64,000 nucleotides of DNA, from NCBI RefSeq assembly GCF_965249985.1, contig NZ_OZ252280.1; one strand, written 5' to 3'. This stretch comes from Algiphilus sp022763315 (GTDB lineage Bacteria; Pseudomonadota; Gammaproteobacteria; Nevskiales; Nevskiaceae). The position numbers and the translations under genes are program-made. The notes under the pieces were generated by a model. The model did not search any database. It was not told the DNA's origin and was given only the letters and a program-made list of their open reading frames with translations. This document shows, one piece after another, positions 8,654 to 16,127 of the stretch (positions are counted from its first letter, which is position 1; the number at the start of each line of letters is the position of its first letter).

Positions 8654-9304
8654 CTACTCCCAGACGAAATTGAAGCTGAAGCTGATGCGGTCTTCGCTCA
8701 CCGCGCTGGGCGGCACTTCGTGGCGTAGCCAGCTCTCGAACAAATAGAGACGGCCACTGCGCGCCGGCAACAAGACATGCGGGCGCAGGTGCTCGGGGGC
8801 CTCGGCGGAACGCGGCGGCGCGGCCATGAAGCTGGCGAGGCGCGGGTCTTCGAAGCGCAATCCGGAAGCGCCCCTGGGCGCTGCGGCGTAATAGGTGCCA
8901 CTAACCACGGCCAGCGGGTGCAGATGCCCCGGATGGCCGCAGCCTTCGCCCATGATGCTGACCCAGCAGTCGCTCATCACCAGCGCGCCTTCGCCCATGT
9001 CCCAGTGAAGACGCTGCGCGAAGCGCTGGGCGTGGCGTGTCAGATGGCGCGCCAGGGTCATTACGGACGGCGACATCCGATGCAGCTGATCGAGCGAGCT
9101 GTAGCTGGTGTAGCCGCCGGGGTAGCGTTGCGCGGACCAGTCCTGTCCGGCCGCGTCCACCTCCGCGATCTGATAGGCCTCGCGGACCAACTCCTCGTTC
9201 AGGGCACGCACGCCGCGGGCCCCGAGCGCCGCGTCATAGACGAGCGTTGGGAACAGCGCGCGCGTGTCCGCGTCACGCTCCACCGCCGAGCGCCCTGCGC
9301 TCAA
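8654..9304 (-). CDS. TIGR02466 family protein, putative 2-oxoglutarate/Fe(II) oxygenase-like
   Basis: 216-residue protein with the double-stranded beta-helix build of TIGR02466 proteins, which are annotated as putative 2OG-Fe(II) oxygenases. Visible features: LFPTLVYDAAL at the N-terminus, the histidine cluster GHPGHLHPLAVVSGTYY, GLRFEDPR, and a late RHEVPPS that supplies the distal histidine and basic residue expected for cofactor binding. Its ATG at 9304 overlaps the panD stop by four bases, so translation is coupled to panD. The substrate is unknown, and no link to pantothenate synthesis is established. Confidence 0.78.
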   Translation of the reverse strand: MSAGRSAVERDADTRALFPTLVYDAALGARGVRALNEELVREAYQIAEVDAAGQDWSAQRYPGGYTSYSSLDQLHRMSPSVMTLARHLTRHAQRFAQRLHWDMGEGALVMSDCWVSIMGEGCGHPGHLHPLAVVSGTYYAAAPRGASGLRFEDPRLASFMAAPPRSAEAPEHLRPHVLLPARSGRLYLFESWLRHEVPPSAVSEDRISFSFNFVWE

Positions 9305-9681
9305 GCGGCCTGAACGGGGATCGTGTTGGCGGTACGAACGACGCGATTGGCTTCGTCGAGGTAGATCAGGCGCGGCTTGAAATTGCGCGCGCTGCCGGCC
9401 TCGAGCTGCCCGTAGGCGCAGATGATGACGCGATCACCGACGCGCGCTTTGTGCGCAGCGGCACCGTTGATCGAGATCACACGCGAGCCTTCTTCGGCGC
9501 GGATGGCGTAGGTGGTAAAGCGCTCGCCGTTGGTGATGTCGTAGATATCGATCTGTTCGAACTCGAGAATGCCGGCCGCATCCAGCAGTTCACCATCGAT
9601 AGCACAGGAACCGTCGTAATCCAATTCGGCGTGCGTGACGCAGGCTTTGTGCAGCTTGGCCTTGAGAAGGGTCAATTGCAT
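9301..9681 (-). CDS. panD: Aspartate 1-decarboxylase precursor
   Basis: Pyruvoyl enzyme making beta-alanine from aspartate for pantothenate. From ATG 9681 it is 126 residues, the standard length. The self-cleavage site is intact: Gly24-Ser25 in YDGSCAID, where Ser25 becomes the pyruvoyl group. Other conserved parts: LLKAKLH at the start (Lys9), NGERFTTY and the GDRVIICAYG strand. It is the last pan gene of the pcnB-folK-panB-panC-panD run but is set off from panC by 182 bp containing a direct repeat, and it overlaps the following oxygenase-like gene. Confidence 0.97.
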   Translation of the reverse strand: MQLTLLKAKLHKACVTHAELDYDGSCAIDGELLDAAGILEFEQIDIYDITNGERFTTYAIRAEEGSRVISINGAAAHKARVGDRVIICAYGQLEAGSARNFKPRLIYLDEANRVVRTANTIPVQAA

Positions 9682-9711
9682 GGCGTCGATTTTTCGGGGG
9701 ATCGCGGAATG

Positions 9712-9737
9712 GGGTGGCCCACTAAGACATGCACCCA
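9712..9737. repeat. 26-bp direct repeat, copy 1
   Basis: Identical 26-base sequence to 9765-9790, beginning gggtggcccactaagacatg. The copies start 53 bases apart in the gap between panD and panC. The unit is not part of any gene in the window. It could be a relic of a mobile-element end or a local duplication; no transposase lies nearby. Confidence 0.85.
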
Positions 9738-9764
9738 TGCACTCCGCCAGCGATTTCTTGGTCA

Positions 9765-9790
9765 GGGTGGCCCACTAAGACATGCACCCA
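9765..9790. repeat. 26-bp direct repeat, copy 2
   Basis: Second identical copy of the unit at 9712-9737. The 27-base spacer (9738-9764) shows no further repetition. Between copy 2 and the panC stop are about 70 bases, including a short G-run, with no recognisable signal. Confidence 0.85.
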
Positions 9791-9863
9791 CGCAGTCTGG
9801 CTCCGCTGGAGCCCTAAGCGGGGGGGAGTGTAGCGGCCATTACGCCGGGCAGCAACCTTGTTG

Positions 9864-10709
9864 TCACACATGCACCATCAGGTTATCGATCAAGCGCGTG
9901 TCGCCCAGGCGCGCCGCTGCGGCAATCACAACTTCTCCTGGAATTTCAGGATCTTGCAAATCAGGAGAAAGAATCCGCAAATAGCTGGGCGCCAGGCCCG
10001 CCTGTTCAAGCAGCGCCCGCCCGCGGGCCTCCATCGCATCGATGTCGCGCTCCCCGGCCGCTAATGCCTCGGCAAGCGTGCGCAGGGTGGCGTGCAAGGC
10101 AGGCGCACGCACACGTTCCTCCGCACTCAGATACTGGTTGCGCGAGGACAAGGCCAAGCCATCGGCTTCGCGTTCAATGGGGTGGCCAATAACCCGAATC
10201 GGGAAATGGAGATCGCGCACCATGCGCTGGATGAGCTGCAACTGCTGATAATCCTTGCGCCCGAATACCGCGGCATCCGGCTGCACGAGATGAAACAACA
10301 GCGCAACGACGGTGGTGACACCATCAAAATGGCCAGGACGGTCGGCACCGCACAGGTGGTCGCCCAAATGCGGCACGTGAATGTGGGCGATGTCGCGCCC
10401 ATGCGGATACAAGGTGCGCTCGGAGGGTGCGAAGACGGCATCGCAGCCCGCGTCTTCCAACGCCGCCACATCCGCTTCCAGCGTGCGCGGATAGCGGTCG
10501 AAATCCTCGTTCGGCCCGAACTGCAGCGGGTTTACGAAGATCGACGCAATCACCACGTCGGCGTGGGCGCGCGCACTGTCCAGCAGCGCCAGGTGGCCGC
10601 GATGGAGGTTGCCCATGGTCGGTACCAGAGCCACGCGGCGGTTGTCCTGCCCCTGCGTGTGGCGCCAGGCGCGCAGGGCCGCCACATCGTGTAGCCGGGT
10701 GATCGCCAC
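9864..10709 (-). CDS. panC: Pantothenate synthetase (pantoate--beta-alanine ligase)
   Basis: ATP-dependent joining of pantoate and beta-alanine; cytoplasmic. The 281-residue protein has the nucleotidyltransferase signature PTMGNLHRGHLALLD near the N-terminus (HxGH-like), SIFVNPLQFGPNEDFDRYPRT, the pantoate-binding VFGRKDYQQLQ and the KMSKS-like ALSSRNQYLS. Length is normal. It follows panB with 3 bp between genes, so they are in one transcript. The gap to panD downstream is unusually long for this operon. Confidence 0.97.
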   Translation of the reverse strand: MAITRLHDVAALRAWRHTQGQDNRRVALVPTMGNLHRGHLALLDSARAHADVVIASIFVNPLQFGPNEDFDRYPRTLEADVAALEDAGCDAVFAPSERTLYPHGRDIAHIHVPHLGDHLCGADRPGHFDGVTTVVALLFHLVQPDAAVFGRKDYQQLQLIQRMVRDLHFPIRVIGHPIEREADGLALSSRNQYLSAEERVRAPALHATLRTLAEALAAGERDIDAMEARGRALLEQAGLAPSYLRILSPDLQDPEIPGEVVIAAAARLGDTRLIDNLMVHV

Positions 10710-10712
10710 CGC

Positions 10713-11531
10713 CTAGAAGCAGTGCTCGGGGGCCGGGTAGCTGCCGTCCCGCACCGCCGCCACATACTGCTCAATGGCCTGCGCAATGCCCGGCTGCCCC
10801 TGCATGAAGTTGCGTACGAAACGCGGCGGACGTCCACTGCGCGCCTGCGCGGAAATACCCAGAATGTCGTGCAGCACCAGAATCTGCCCGTCGACCTCGC
10901 CGCCAGCGCCAATGCCGATGACCGGCACCCCCGCTGCCTGCGTGATGCTCGCCGCCAATGCGGCCGGCACGCACTCCAGCAGCAGCATGTCGGCCCCGGC
11001 ATCCTCCAGCAGGCGTGCGTCGCGCCGCATGGCTTCGGCGGCGGCGGCCTCCCGTCCCTGCACCCGGAAGCGGCCCATCTTGTGAATCAGCTGCGGCTGC
11101 AGACCGAGGTGCGCGCATACCGGCACCCCGCGCGTGCTGAGGAATTCCACGATCCGCGCCTGTTCACGCCCGCCTTCGAGCTTGACCATGGCGGCGCCGC
11201 CTTCCTGCATGAGACGCTGCGCCGCATCCAGTGCCCGGCTGCGCGTGGCATAGGACAGGAAGGGCATGTCGGCCACTGCAAAGGCGCGCTGCAGCGACGG
11301 CACCACGCACCGGCTGTGATAGACGATATCGTCGAGTGTGACCGGCGTGGTTGTATTACCGCCCTGGATCACCATGCCCAGCGAATCGCCAATCAGCACC
11401 ACATCGACGCCCGCAGCGTCGAGCACCTGCGCAAAGCTGGCGTCGTAAGCGGTCAGGCAGGCGATGCGCTGACCCTCGGCGCGCATGGCGCGCAATACGG
11501 CAAGGTTGACGGGGGGCTGCTGGGCGCTCAA
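10713..11531 (-). CDS. panB: 3-methyl-2-oxobutanoate hydroxymethyltransferase
   Basis: Adds a hydroxymethyl group from methylene-THF to ketoisovalerate, giving ketopantoate. Motifs include CLTAYDASFAQVLD, VLIGDSLGMVIQGG (Mg ligands), VKLEGG, VCAHLGLQPQ and VIGIGAGGEVDGQILVLHD. The open frame runs upstream into folK, but TTG 11531 (LSAQQPPVNL) gives 272 residues, close to the usual 264, and has GAGAGA 9 nt before it. A downstream ATG (MRAEGQR) is the alternative. It sits 28 bp after folK and 3 bp before panC. Confidence 0.95.
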   Translation of the reverse strand: MSAQQPPVNLAVLRAMRAEGQRIACLTAYDASFAQVLDAAGVDVVLIGDSLGMVIQGGNTTTPVTLDDIVYHSRCVVPSLQRAFAVADMPFLSYATRSRALDAAQRLMQEGGAAMVKLEGGREQARIVEFLSTRGVPVCAHLGLQPQLIHKMGRFRVQGREAAAAEAMRRDARLLEDAGADMLLLECVPAALAASITQAAGVPVIGIGAGGEVDGQILVLHDILGISAQARSGRPPRFVRNFMQGQPGIAQAIEQYVAAVRDGSYPAPEHCF

Positions 11532-11559
11532 GGCGGGGTCTCTCTGCGGGCATGAGCGC

Positions 11560-12057
11560 TCATGGTAAATCAGGCCACAGCGCCAAGCCCTCGCGACTGC
11601 ATGCCTCCGCCAGCGTCGCCACCACGCCGAGTCCGGGGATTTCCAGCCGCGGGGCGATCTCTGCAAGCGGCAGCAGCACGAAGTTGCGCGCCGCAATGCC
11701 CGGATGCGGCAAGGTCAGCCCAGGAAGCGCCTCGACCCGGTCGCCGTAGAACAGCAGATCGCAGTCCAGTTCGCGCGCGCACCATCGTTCGCCATCGCGG
11801 TTGCGCCCTGCCTGCACTTCCAGCGCCTGTAAGGCACGCAGCAGCGACAGCGGTGCAAGACGCGTTTCGATCACAGCCACGGCGTTGCAGTAGTCCGGTT
11901 GAGGCGGTCCCATGGGCGCACTGCGATACAGCGCCGACGCTGCCATCAGGCGCGTATCCGGCAGCGCCCCAACCGCGGCAATGGCGTGGCGAATCTGCTT
12001 GTCCGGCTGCCCCAGATTGGCACCGAAGCCGACCGCCGCGGTGACCGCCGCGGTCAC
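11560..12057 (-). CDS. folK: 2-amino-4-hydroxy-6-hydroxymethyldihydropteridine pyrophosphokinase
   Basis: Folate pathway kinase that pyrophosphorylates hydroxymethyldihydropterin. Start chosen at GTG 12057, which overlaps the pcnB stop as GTGA. The 165-residue product shows GFGANLGQPDKQI, the motif RSAPMGPPQPDYCNAV, and the signature RWCARELDCDLLFYG (family: R-W-x-R-x-L-D-x-D), then LPHPGIAARNFVLLPLAEIAP. The pcnB-folK-panBCD order is common in gammaproteobacteria. The same frame stays open upstream inside pcnB but shows no homology there. Confidence 0.95.
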   Translation of the reverse strand: MTAAVTAAVGFGANLGQPDKQIRHAIAAVGALPDTRLMAASALYRSAPMGPPQPDYCNAVAVIETRLAPLSLLRALQALEVQAGRNRDGERWCARELDCDLLFYGDRVEALPGLTLPHPGIAARNFVLLPLAEIAPRLEIPGLGVVATLAEACSREGLALWPDLP

Positions 12058-13334
12058 TGGCCGGCGCTGGAGCCGCGTGCGCCGCGCGACCGACGGCGAC
12101 GTCGACGCTTGGGCGCTCCCTCCGAGGGACTCTCTGGAGCCGGAGGCAGCGCGTCGGGCGCCTCCTGCGCTTCGGTCCACCACTGCGCAACTTCCGGGTC
12201 TTCTTCCCCGGTATCGGCGCGCAGACAGAAAAAATCGTAGGCGGCGCGAAAGCGGGGGTGCGCCAGCAGTCTCTCCGCCTTCTTTCCCCGCCGGAAAGCG
12301 AAGCGCGACTGCAGCATCCAGATCTCCCGCGCTGGCGCCGAAAATCGCTTGGGGATGGCCACCCGCTGAACCTGATCCGACAGTACGCTGTCCGCCGCCT
12401 GCGCCATCGCCACGGCCGGTGGCAGCCCCTGCTGATCTCGCAGTTCGGCGGCGTAACGCACCACCCCCGGCCAGAGCAGCGTGGCGTAGAGGAAAGCGGG
12501 CGTCACGGATTGCTCGTTGCACAGGCGACGCGCGGTATTGGCCAGAGCGGCGTCTATCAATGCGCGTACACCCGGCTCGTGCAATACCGCATGCAGACTG
12601 GGGATGAGCTCGGCAAGCAGTCCGGTATCGACCAGTCCCTTGAAATTCTCCACCGCCTGCTGCGACTGCAGCAGCTTGAGCACCTCGTCGAACAGTCGCG
12701 CTGGCGGGACCTCATTGAGCAGCGCGGCCAGTCGTGCGATGGGCTCGCGCGTCTTGGGCGCAATCTCGAAGCCGAGCTTGTTGGCAATGCGCACCGCGCG
12801 CAGCATGCGTACCGGGTCTTCGCGGTAGCGAAGTTCGGCGTCGCCGATCAGGCGGATGGTGCGCTGCTGCAGGTCCGCCACGCCGCCGACATAGTCGAGG
12901 ATGCTGAAGTCCGAAATATCGTAATAGAGGCCATTGACCGTGAAATCGCGGCGCAGGGCATCGGCCTCGATGTCGTCACCATAGACGTTATCGGACAAAA
13001 TCCGGCCGGTTTCATCCCGCTCGTGCGAATCCGTCAGCGCGCCGCGGAATGTGGTGACTTCGATCACCTCCCGCCCGAAGCGCACATGGGCGATGACAAA
13101 ACGCCGCCCCACCAGGCGACAACTCCGGAACAGCGCCTTGACCTGTTCCGGATGCGCGTTGGTCGCGATGTCGAAATCCTTCGGCTGCAGCCCGGCGAGA
13201 ATGTCGCGCACGCCGCCACCGACGAGATAGGCCTGATATCCGGCTTCATTCAGGGTGTAGAGCACCTTGAGAGCGGCGGATGAGATGAGCTTGCGCGAAA
13301 CCGGGTGGTTCTCGCGAGGAATCCGTGGAGACAC
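12054..13334 (-). CDS. pcnB: Poly(A) polymerase I
   Basis: Adds 3' poly(A) tails to RNA, promoting decay. The 426-residue protein begins at GTG 13334 and carries the class II nucleotidyltransferase core: AYLVGGGVRDILAG, the catalytic pair in KDFDIATNAHPE, RRFVIAHVRFG, and RRDFTVNGLYYD. RNA-binding regions follow (YREDPVRMLRAVRIANKLGF). The C-terminus ends in an arginine-rich tail (KRRRRRRSRG) typical of PcnB. It heads the pan operon. The low-complexity tail distinguishes it from CCA-adding enzymes. Confidence 0.95.
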   Translation of the reverse strand: MSPRIPRENHPVSRKLISSAALKVLYTLNEAGYQAYLVGGGVRDILAGLQPKDFDIATNAHPEQVKALFRSCRLVGRRFVIAHVRFGREVIEVTTFRGALTDSHERDETGRILSDNVYGDDIEADALRRDFTVNGLYYDISDFSILDYVGGVADLQQRTIRLIGDAELRYREDPVRMLRAVRIANKLGFEIAPKTREPIARLAALLNEVPPARLFDEVLKLLQSQQAVENFKGLVDTGLLAELIPSLHAVLHEPGVRALIDAALANTARRLCNEQSVTPAFLYATLLWPGVVRYAAELRDQQGLPPAVAMAQAADSVLSDQVQRVAIPKRFSAPAREIWMLQSRFAFRRGKKAERLLAHPRFRAAYDFFCLRADTGEEDPEVAQWWTEAQEAPDALPPAPESPSEGAPKRRRRRRSRGARGSSAGQ

Positions 13335-13395
13335 GCTGATAGTGATGTTTCCTCAACTGACACAGGTCGAAGGGGCATTGGGCAGTGCGAACTGC

Positions 13396-13425
13396 TTGGC
13401 GCACAGCTACCGAATGCCGCATAAT
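13396..13425 (+). promoter_or_regulatory. Candidate sigma-70 promoter for tRNA-Glu
   Basis: TTGGCG at 13396-13401 and CATAAT at 13420-13425 are separated by 18 bases, placing transcription start about 15 bases before the tRNA. The hexamers match the consensus in four and five positions. It lies in the 114-base gap between divergent pcnB and the tRNA; no other feature was seen there. Confidence 0.5.
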
Positions 13426-13448
13426 TCATCTATTGTAGGTGAAGCAAG

Positions 13449-13524
13449 GCTCCCATCGTCTAGCGGTCCAGGACGTCGCCCTCTCACGGCGAAAACCGGG
13501 GTTCGAGTCCCCGTGGGAGCGCCA
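13449..13524 (+). tRNA. tRNA-Glu (anticodon CTC)
   Basis: Seventy-six bases fold as a tRNA. The acceptor stem GCTCCCA pairs with TGGGAGC, and the discriminator G is followed by an encoded CCA. The anticodon stem TCGCC/GGCGA encloses loop CTCTCAC, giving anticodon CTC. The T arm has GGTTCGAGTCC. The sequence closely resembles gammaproteobacterial tRNA-Glu, including the D-arm CGTCTAG. A terminator follows 7 bases after CCA, so it is a single-gene transcript. Confidence 0.97.
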
Positions 13525-13530
13525 CATGAC

Positions 13531-13559
13531 AAGGCGAGGCGAAGGCCTCGCCTTTTTTA
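13531..13559 (+). terminator. Rho-independent terminator after tRNA-Glu
   Basis: Ten-base arms at 13531-13540 and 13545-13554 form a perfect hairpin with loop GAAG, running into a T-run. Its place just after the tRNA CCA end makes this a clear intrinsic terminator. Confidence 0.9.
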
Positions 13560-13660
13560 TGCCCGTCGTGCCGCGCCGCCTATGCGCAGCGACCGCACTG
13601 AAGCGCCTCCCGCAGCGGCGGCCCTCTGGCATCGGTGCCAGACAGCCACCAGCAGTGTGT

Positions 13661-14302
13661 TCAGCCGCGCAGCTGGGGCGCGAAGGCGTACTTCAGCTTG
13701 TCGAGCTTGGGCAGCGCCACGACGCGAATGTAGCCGGCATCGGGGTGCCGCTGCGCAAAGTTCTGGTGCTCATCCTCGGCCGGGTAGAAGCCGCTGTGGG
13801 CTTCCAGGGTGGTCGCAATGGGCGCACTGAAGACGCCACTGTCGTTGAGTTGCTGGATATAGGCTTCGGCCACGGCGCGCTGCGCCTCGTCGAGGTAAAA
13901 AATCGCCGAACGGTACTGCGGCCCGACATCGTTGCCCTGCCGATTGCGCTGCGTGGGATCGTGGGCGACACCAAAAAACACCTTGAGCAGCGCGCCGAAG
14001 GAGATCATTGCCGGATCAAAGCGCACGCGAACCGCCTCGGCATGCCCGGTCGTACCGGAACAGACCTGGCGATAACTGGCCGTCGCCCGGTCGCCGCCGG
14101 CGTAGCCGGACGTAACCTCGTGCACGCCCTGCAGCGCCAGGAACACCGCCTCGACACACCAAAAGCAGCCGCCTGCCAGGATCGCCTCGGCCACTGCGCC
14201 CTGGGTTGGGGGATCCAGATCCGTCACTGGATCCGGCAGCGGCGACTGGTTGGACTGACCGCCCGGCCAGCGACACACAGCCCCTTGTCGCGTCTCACTC
14301 AT
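13661..14302 (-). CDS. msrA: Peptide-methionine (S)-S-oxide reductase MsrA
   Basis: Repairs S-epimers of methionine sulfoxide in proteins. The catalytic cysteine is in AGGCFWCVEAVF; YAGGDRATASYRQVCSGTTGHAEAV and HDPTQRNRQGNDVGPQYRSAIF are typical substrate-pocket motifs (each quoted in part: GTTGHAEAV, DVGPQYRS). From ATG 14302, with GGAGAG 6 nt upstream, it is 213 residues, normal for MsrA. The frame continues upstream to 14728 but without homology and over a gap with a dyad. No msrB domain is fused. It is transcribed away from the RDD gene. Confidence 0.95.
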   Translation of the reverse strand: MSETRQGAVCRWPGGQSNQSPLPDPVTDLDPPTQGAVAEAILAGGCFWCVEAVFLALQGVHEVTSGYAGGDRATASYRQVCSGTTGHAEAVRVRFDPAMISFGALLKVFFGVAHDPTQRNRQGNDVGPQYRSAIFYLDEAQRAVAEAYIQQLNDSGVFSAPIATTLEAHSGFYPAEDEHQNFAQRHPDAGYIRVVALPKLDKLKYAFAPQLRG

Positions 14303-14363
14303 TGTGACTCTCCGATGGACATCGATTGTTGACCAAGGCCCGCACGCCTCGCCGGGCGCTCCC

Positions 14364-14401
14364 GATGCGTTGCGCCAACAGCGGTCTCGACGCAACGCAT
14401 C
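14364..14401. promoter_or_regulatory. Inverted repeat in the msrA / RDD divergent intergenic region
   Basis: Perfect 11-base arms (GATGCGTTGCG at 14364-14374 and its complement at 14391-14401) are separated by 16 bases, midway between the divergent starts of msrA and the RDD gene. Position suggests an operator; no regulator gene is adjacent. The remainder of this 150-base gap holds only a TATGCT hexamer at 14441-14446. Confidence 0.35.
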
Positions 14402-14452
14402 ACAAGGCGGACGTCCGGCGCTCGGAACGTAGGCGCACGATATGCTATCCCC

Positions 14453-14971
14453 ATGACTGCTTCTTCGCTCATCCTGCCCGCAACACTGTGGCGGCGACTC
14501 GCCGTCAGCGTCTATGACGGCCTCCTCATCCTTGCCATCTGCATGGCGATTTCCGTGGTGGCCACACCCTTGCTCAGCTATGTCGGTGGGCCGCAGCGCA
14601 GCCTGCTTCAGGTGTTGATGGTGCTGGGAAGCTGGTTCTACTTCGCGCGTTCCTGGACGCGTGGTGGACAGACGCTGGGCATGCGCACCTGGCGCGTGCG
14701 CCTGCGGCGCTACGACGGCGAAGCGCATCTATCGCTGACCAATGCCAGCGCACGCTTCTTCCTAACCCTCGGCCTGTGCATCCTGCCGGTCGTAGTGGGA
14801 GGGTTGTCCCTGGTCCGCAACGGCTGGGGCCCTGCCGGCTTCCTCCTCGCGCTACCGCTGATCGTCATGCTGCCGGTGGCCATCGGCAGTCGACGCAGTC
14901 TGATCGACCGCCTGACGGCCAGTGAGATGGTGCGCGAACAAGCGCCCGCGCCAGCAACGGAAAACGGTTAG
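14453..14971 (+). CDS. RDD family membrane protein
   Basis: 172-residue inner-membrane protein with the RDD domain. The first helix follows LWRRLAVSVYDGLLI (the R and D that name the family), with two or three further hydrophobic segments (residues about 20-45, 47-62, 100-140). GGQTLGMRTWRVRL is the conserved cytoplasmic stretch, and SLIDRLT ends the domain with the last D. Function of the family is mostly unknown; some members are ion antiporters. There is no Shine-Dalgarno before ATG 14453, and a TATGCT hexamer sits 6 nt upstream, so the transcript may be leaderless. Its stop overlaps the convergent acpS stop. Confidence 0.88.
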   Translation: MTASSLILPATLWRRLAVSVYDGLLILAICMAISVVATPLLSYVGGPQRSLLQVLMVLGSWFYFARSWTRGGQTLGMRTWRVRLRRYDGEAHLSLTNASARFFLTLGLCILPVVVGGLSLVRNGWGPAGFLLALPLIVMLPVAIGSRRSLIDRLTASEMVREQAPAPATENG

Positions 14972-15360
14972 GACGGCGCGAGCCGCCGTTCCAGGGCCAC
15001 CATGGCGATGATCTGATCGCCCTCGTCGCTGACGCTGACGTGTGCCTGCCCGGCGCCGCAGCGTGCTGCAACGACATGTCCGTGTTCCGACAGGGTCACT
15101 ATGGGCGCGCCCGAGTCTGGGTCGCGGTGCAATGCGATATCGCAGGCATAGATGCCTGAAAAACCGGTGCGTAGCGCCTTCGCGTAAGCCTCCTTGGCCG
15201 CCCATCGCTTGGCCAGATCACGCGCCGGATCGCGGGCGGCCTGATGCGCCTTCCATTCGCTGGCGTGCAGGACGCGCTGCGCGAAGGCCGTGCCGCGACG
15301 TGCCAGCAGCGCGCGAAAGCGCGCGACCGAGACCAGGTCCACTCCCACGCCATAGAGCAT
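14968..15360 (-). CDS. acpS: Holo-[acyl-carrier-protein] synthase
   Basis: Transfers phosphopantetheine from CoA to acyl carrier protein. The 130-residue protein has the two AcpS magnesium motifs: GVGVDLVSVARF at the N-terminus and KRWAAKEAYAKAL in the middle (the family's WAxKEA). Length is normal. It is 11 bp after pdxJ and closes the lepA-lepB-rnc-era-recO-pdxJ-acpS run, as in E. coli. Confidence 0.96.
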   Translation of the reverse strand: MLYGVGVDLVSVARFRALLARRGTAFAQRVLHASEWKAHQAARDPARDLAKRWAAKEAYAKALRTGFSGIYACDIALHRDPDSGAPIVTLSEHGHVVAARCGAGQAHVSVSDEGDQIIAMVALERRLAPS

Positions 15361-15371
15361 GGCCGCCGCGC

Positions 15372-16127
15372 CTAGTCGCCCATCTGGCGCCCGGCCAGCA
15401 TCGCCCGACGCATGCGGGCAATGGCAGCGGGAAGCCCGTGGAAAACCGCGTCGGCAATGATGGCGTGGCCGATGTTGAGTTCCACGATCTGCGGGATAGC
15501 GGCCACCGAACCCACATTGGCGACACGCAGGCCATGACCGGCATGCACTTCCAGCCCGCGCTCGGCGGCCGCGCGCGCAAAGCCGCGCAGGCGGCTGATT
15601 TCGGCCGAACGCTGCTCCCCGCTGGCCTCGGCGTAGGCACCGGTGTGGATCTCCACCGCCGGTGCGCCCGTCGCCGAAATGGCATCCAGCTGCGCCACAT
15701 CCGCATCCACGAACAGCGAGACGCGGGTGCCCACCGCCGCCAACCGGCGACAGGCTTCGGTGACGACGGCGTGTTGGCCCACCACATCCAGCCCGCCCTC
15801 GGTCGTGACTTCCTGACGCTTTTCGGGCACCAGACAGGCGCGCGGAGGCGCCACGTCCTCGGCCAGCGCCAGCATGTCATCCACCGCCGCCATCTCCAGA
15901 TTGACCGGCACCGTGGCCGCGGTCATCAGGCGGCGCACGTCCTGCTCCTGGATGTGGCGGCGATCCTCGCGCAGGTGCACTGTGATGCCATCGGCGCCCG
16001 CCGCGATGGCGACCAAGCCCGCTTCGACCGGATCTGGATAGTCGGTACCGCGCGCCTGCCGCAGCGTGGCGACGTGATCGACATTCACGCCCAATCGCAG
16101 CGCTGGAGGAGGATGACTCTGGCTCAT
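15372..16127 (-). CDS. pdxJ: Pyridoxine 5'-phosphate synthase
   Basis: Condenses 1-deoxyxylulose 5-phosphate with 3-amino-2-oxopropyl phosphate, closing the pyridoxine ring. The 251-residue TIM barrel starts at ATG 16127, overlapping the recO stop as ATGA. Motifs: LGVNVDHVATLRQARG (catalytic histidine), HLREDRRHI, NLEMA, VPEKRQEVTTEGGLD and VHAGHGL near the C-terminus. Length and order in the operon are standard. Confidence 0.97.
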   Translation of the reverse strand: MSQSHPPPALRLGVNVDHVATLRQARGTDYPDPVEAGLVAIAAGADGITVHLREDRRHIQEQDVRRLMTAATVPVNLEMAAVDDMLALAEDVAPPRACLVPEKRQEVTTEGGLDVVGQHAVVTEACRRLAAVGTRVSLFVDADVAQLDAISATGAPAVEIHTGAYAEASGEQRSAEISRLRGFARAAAERGLEVHAGHGLRVANVGSVAAIPQIVELNIGHAIIADAVFHGLPAAIARMRRAMLAGRQMGD

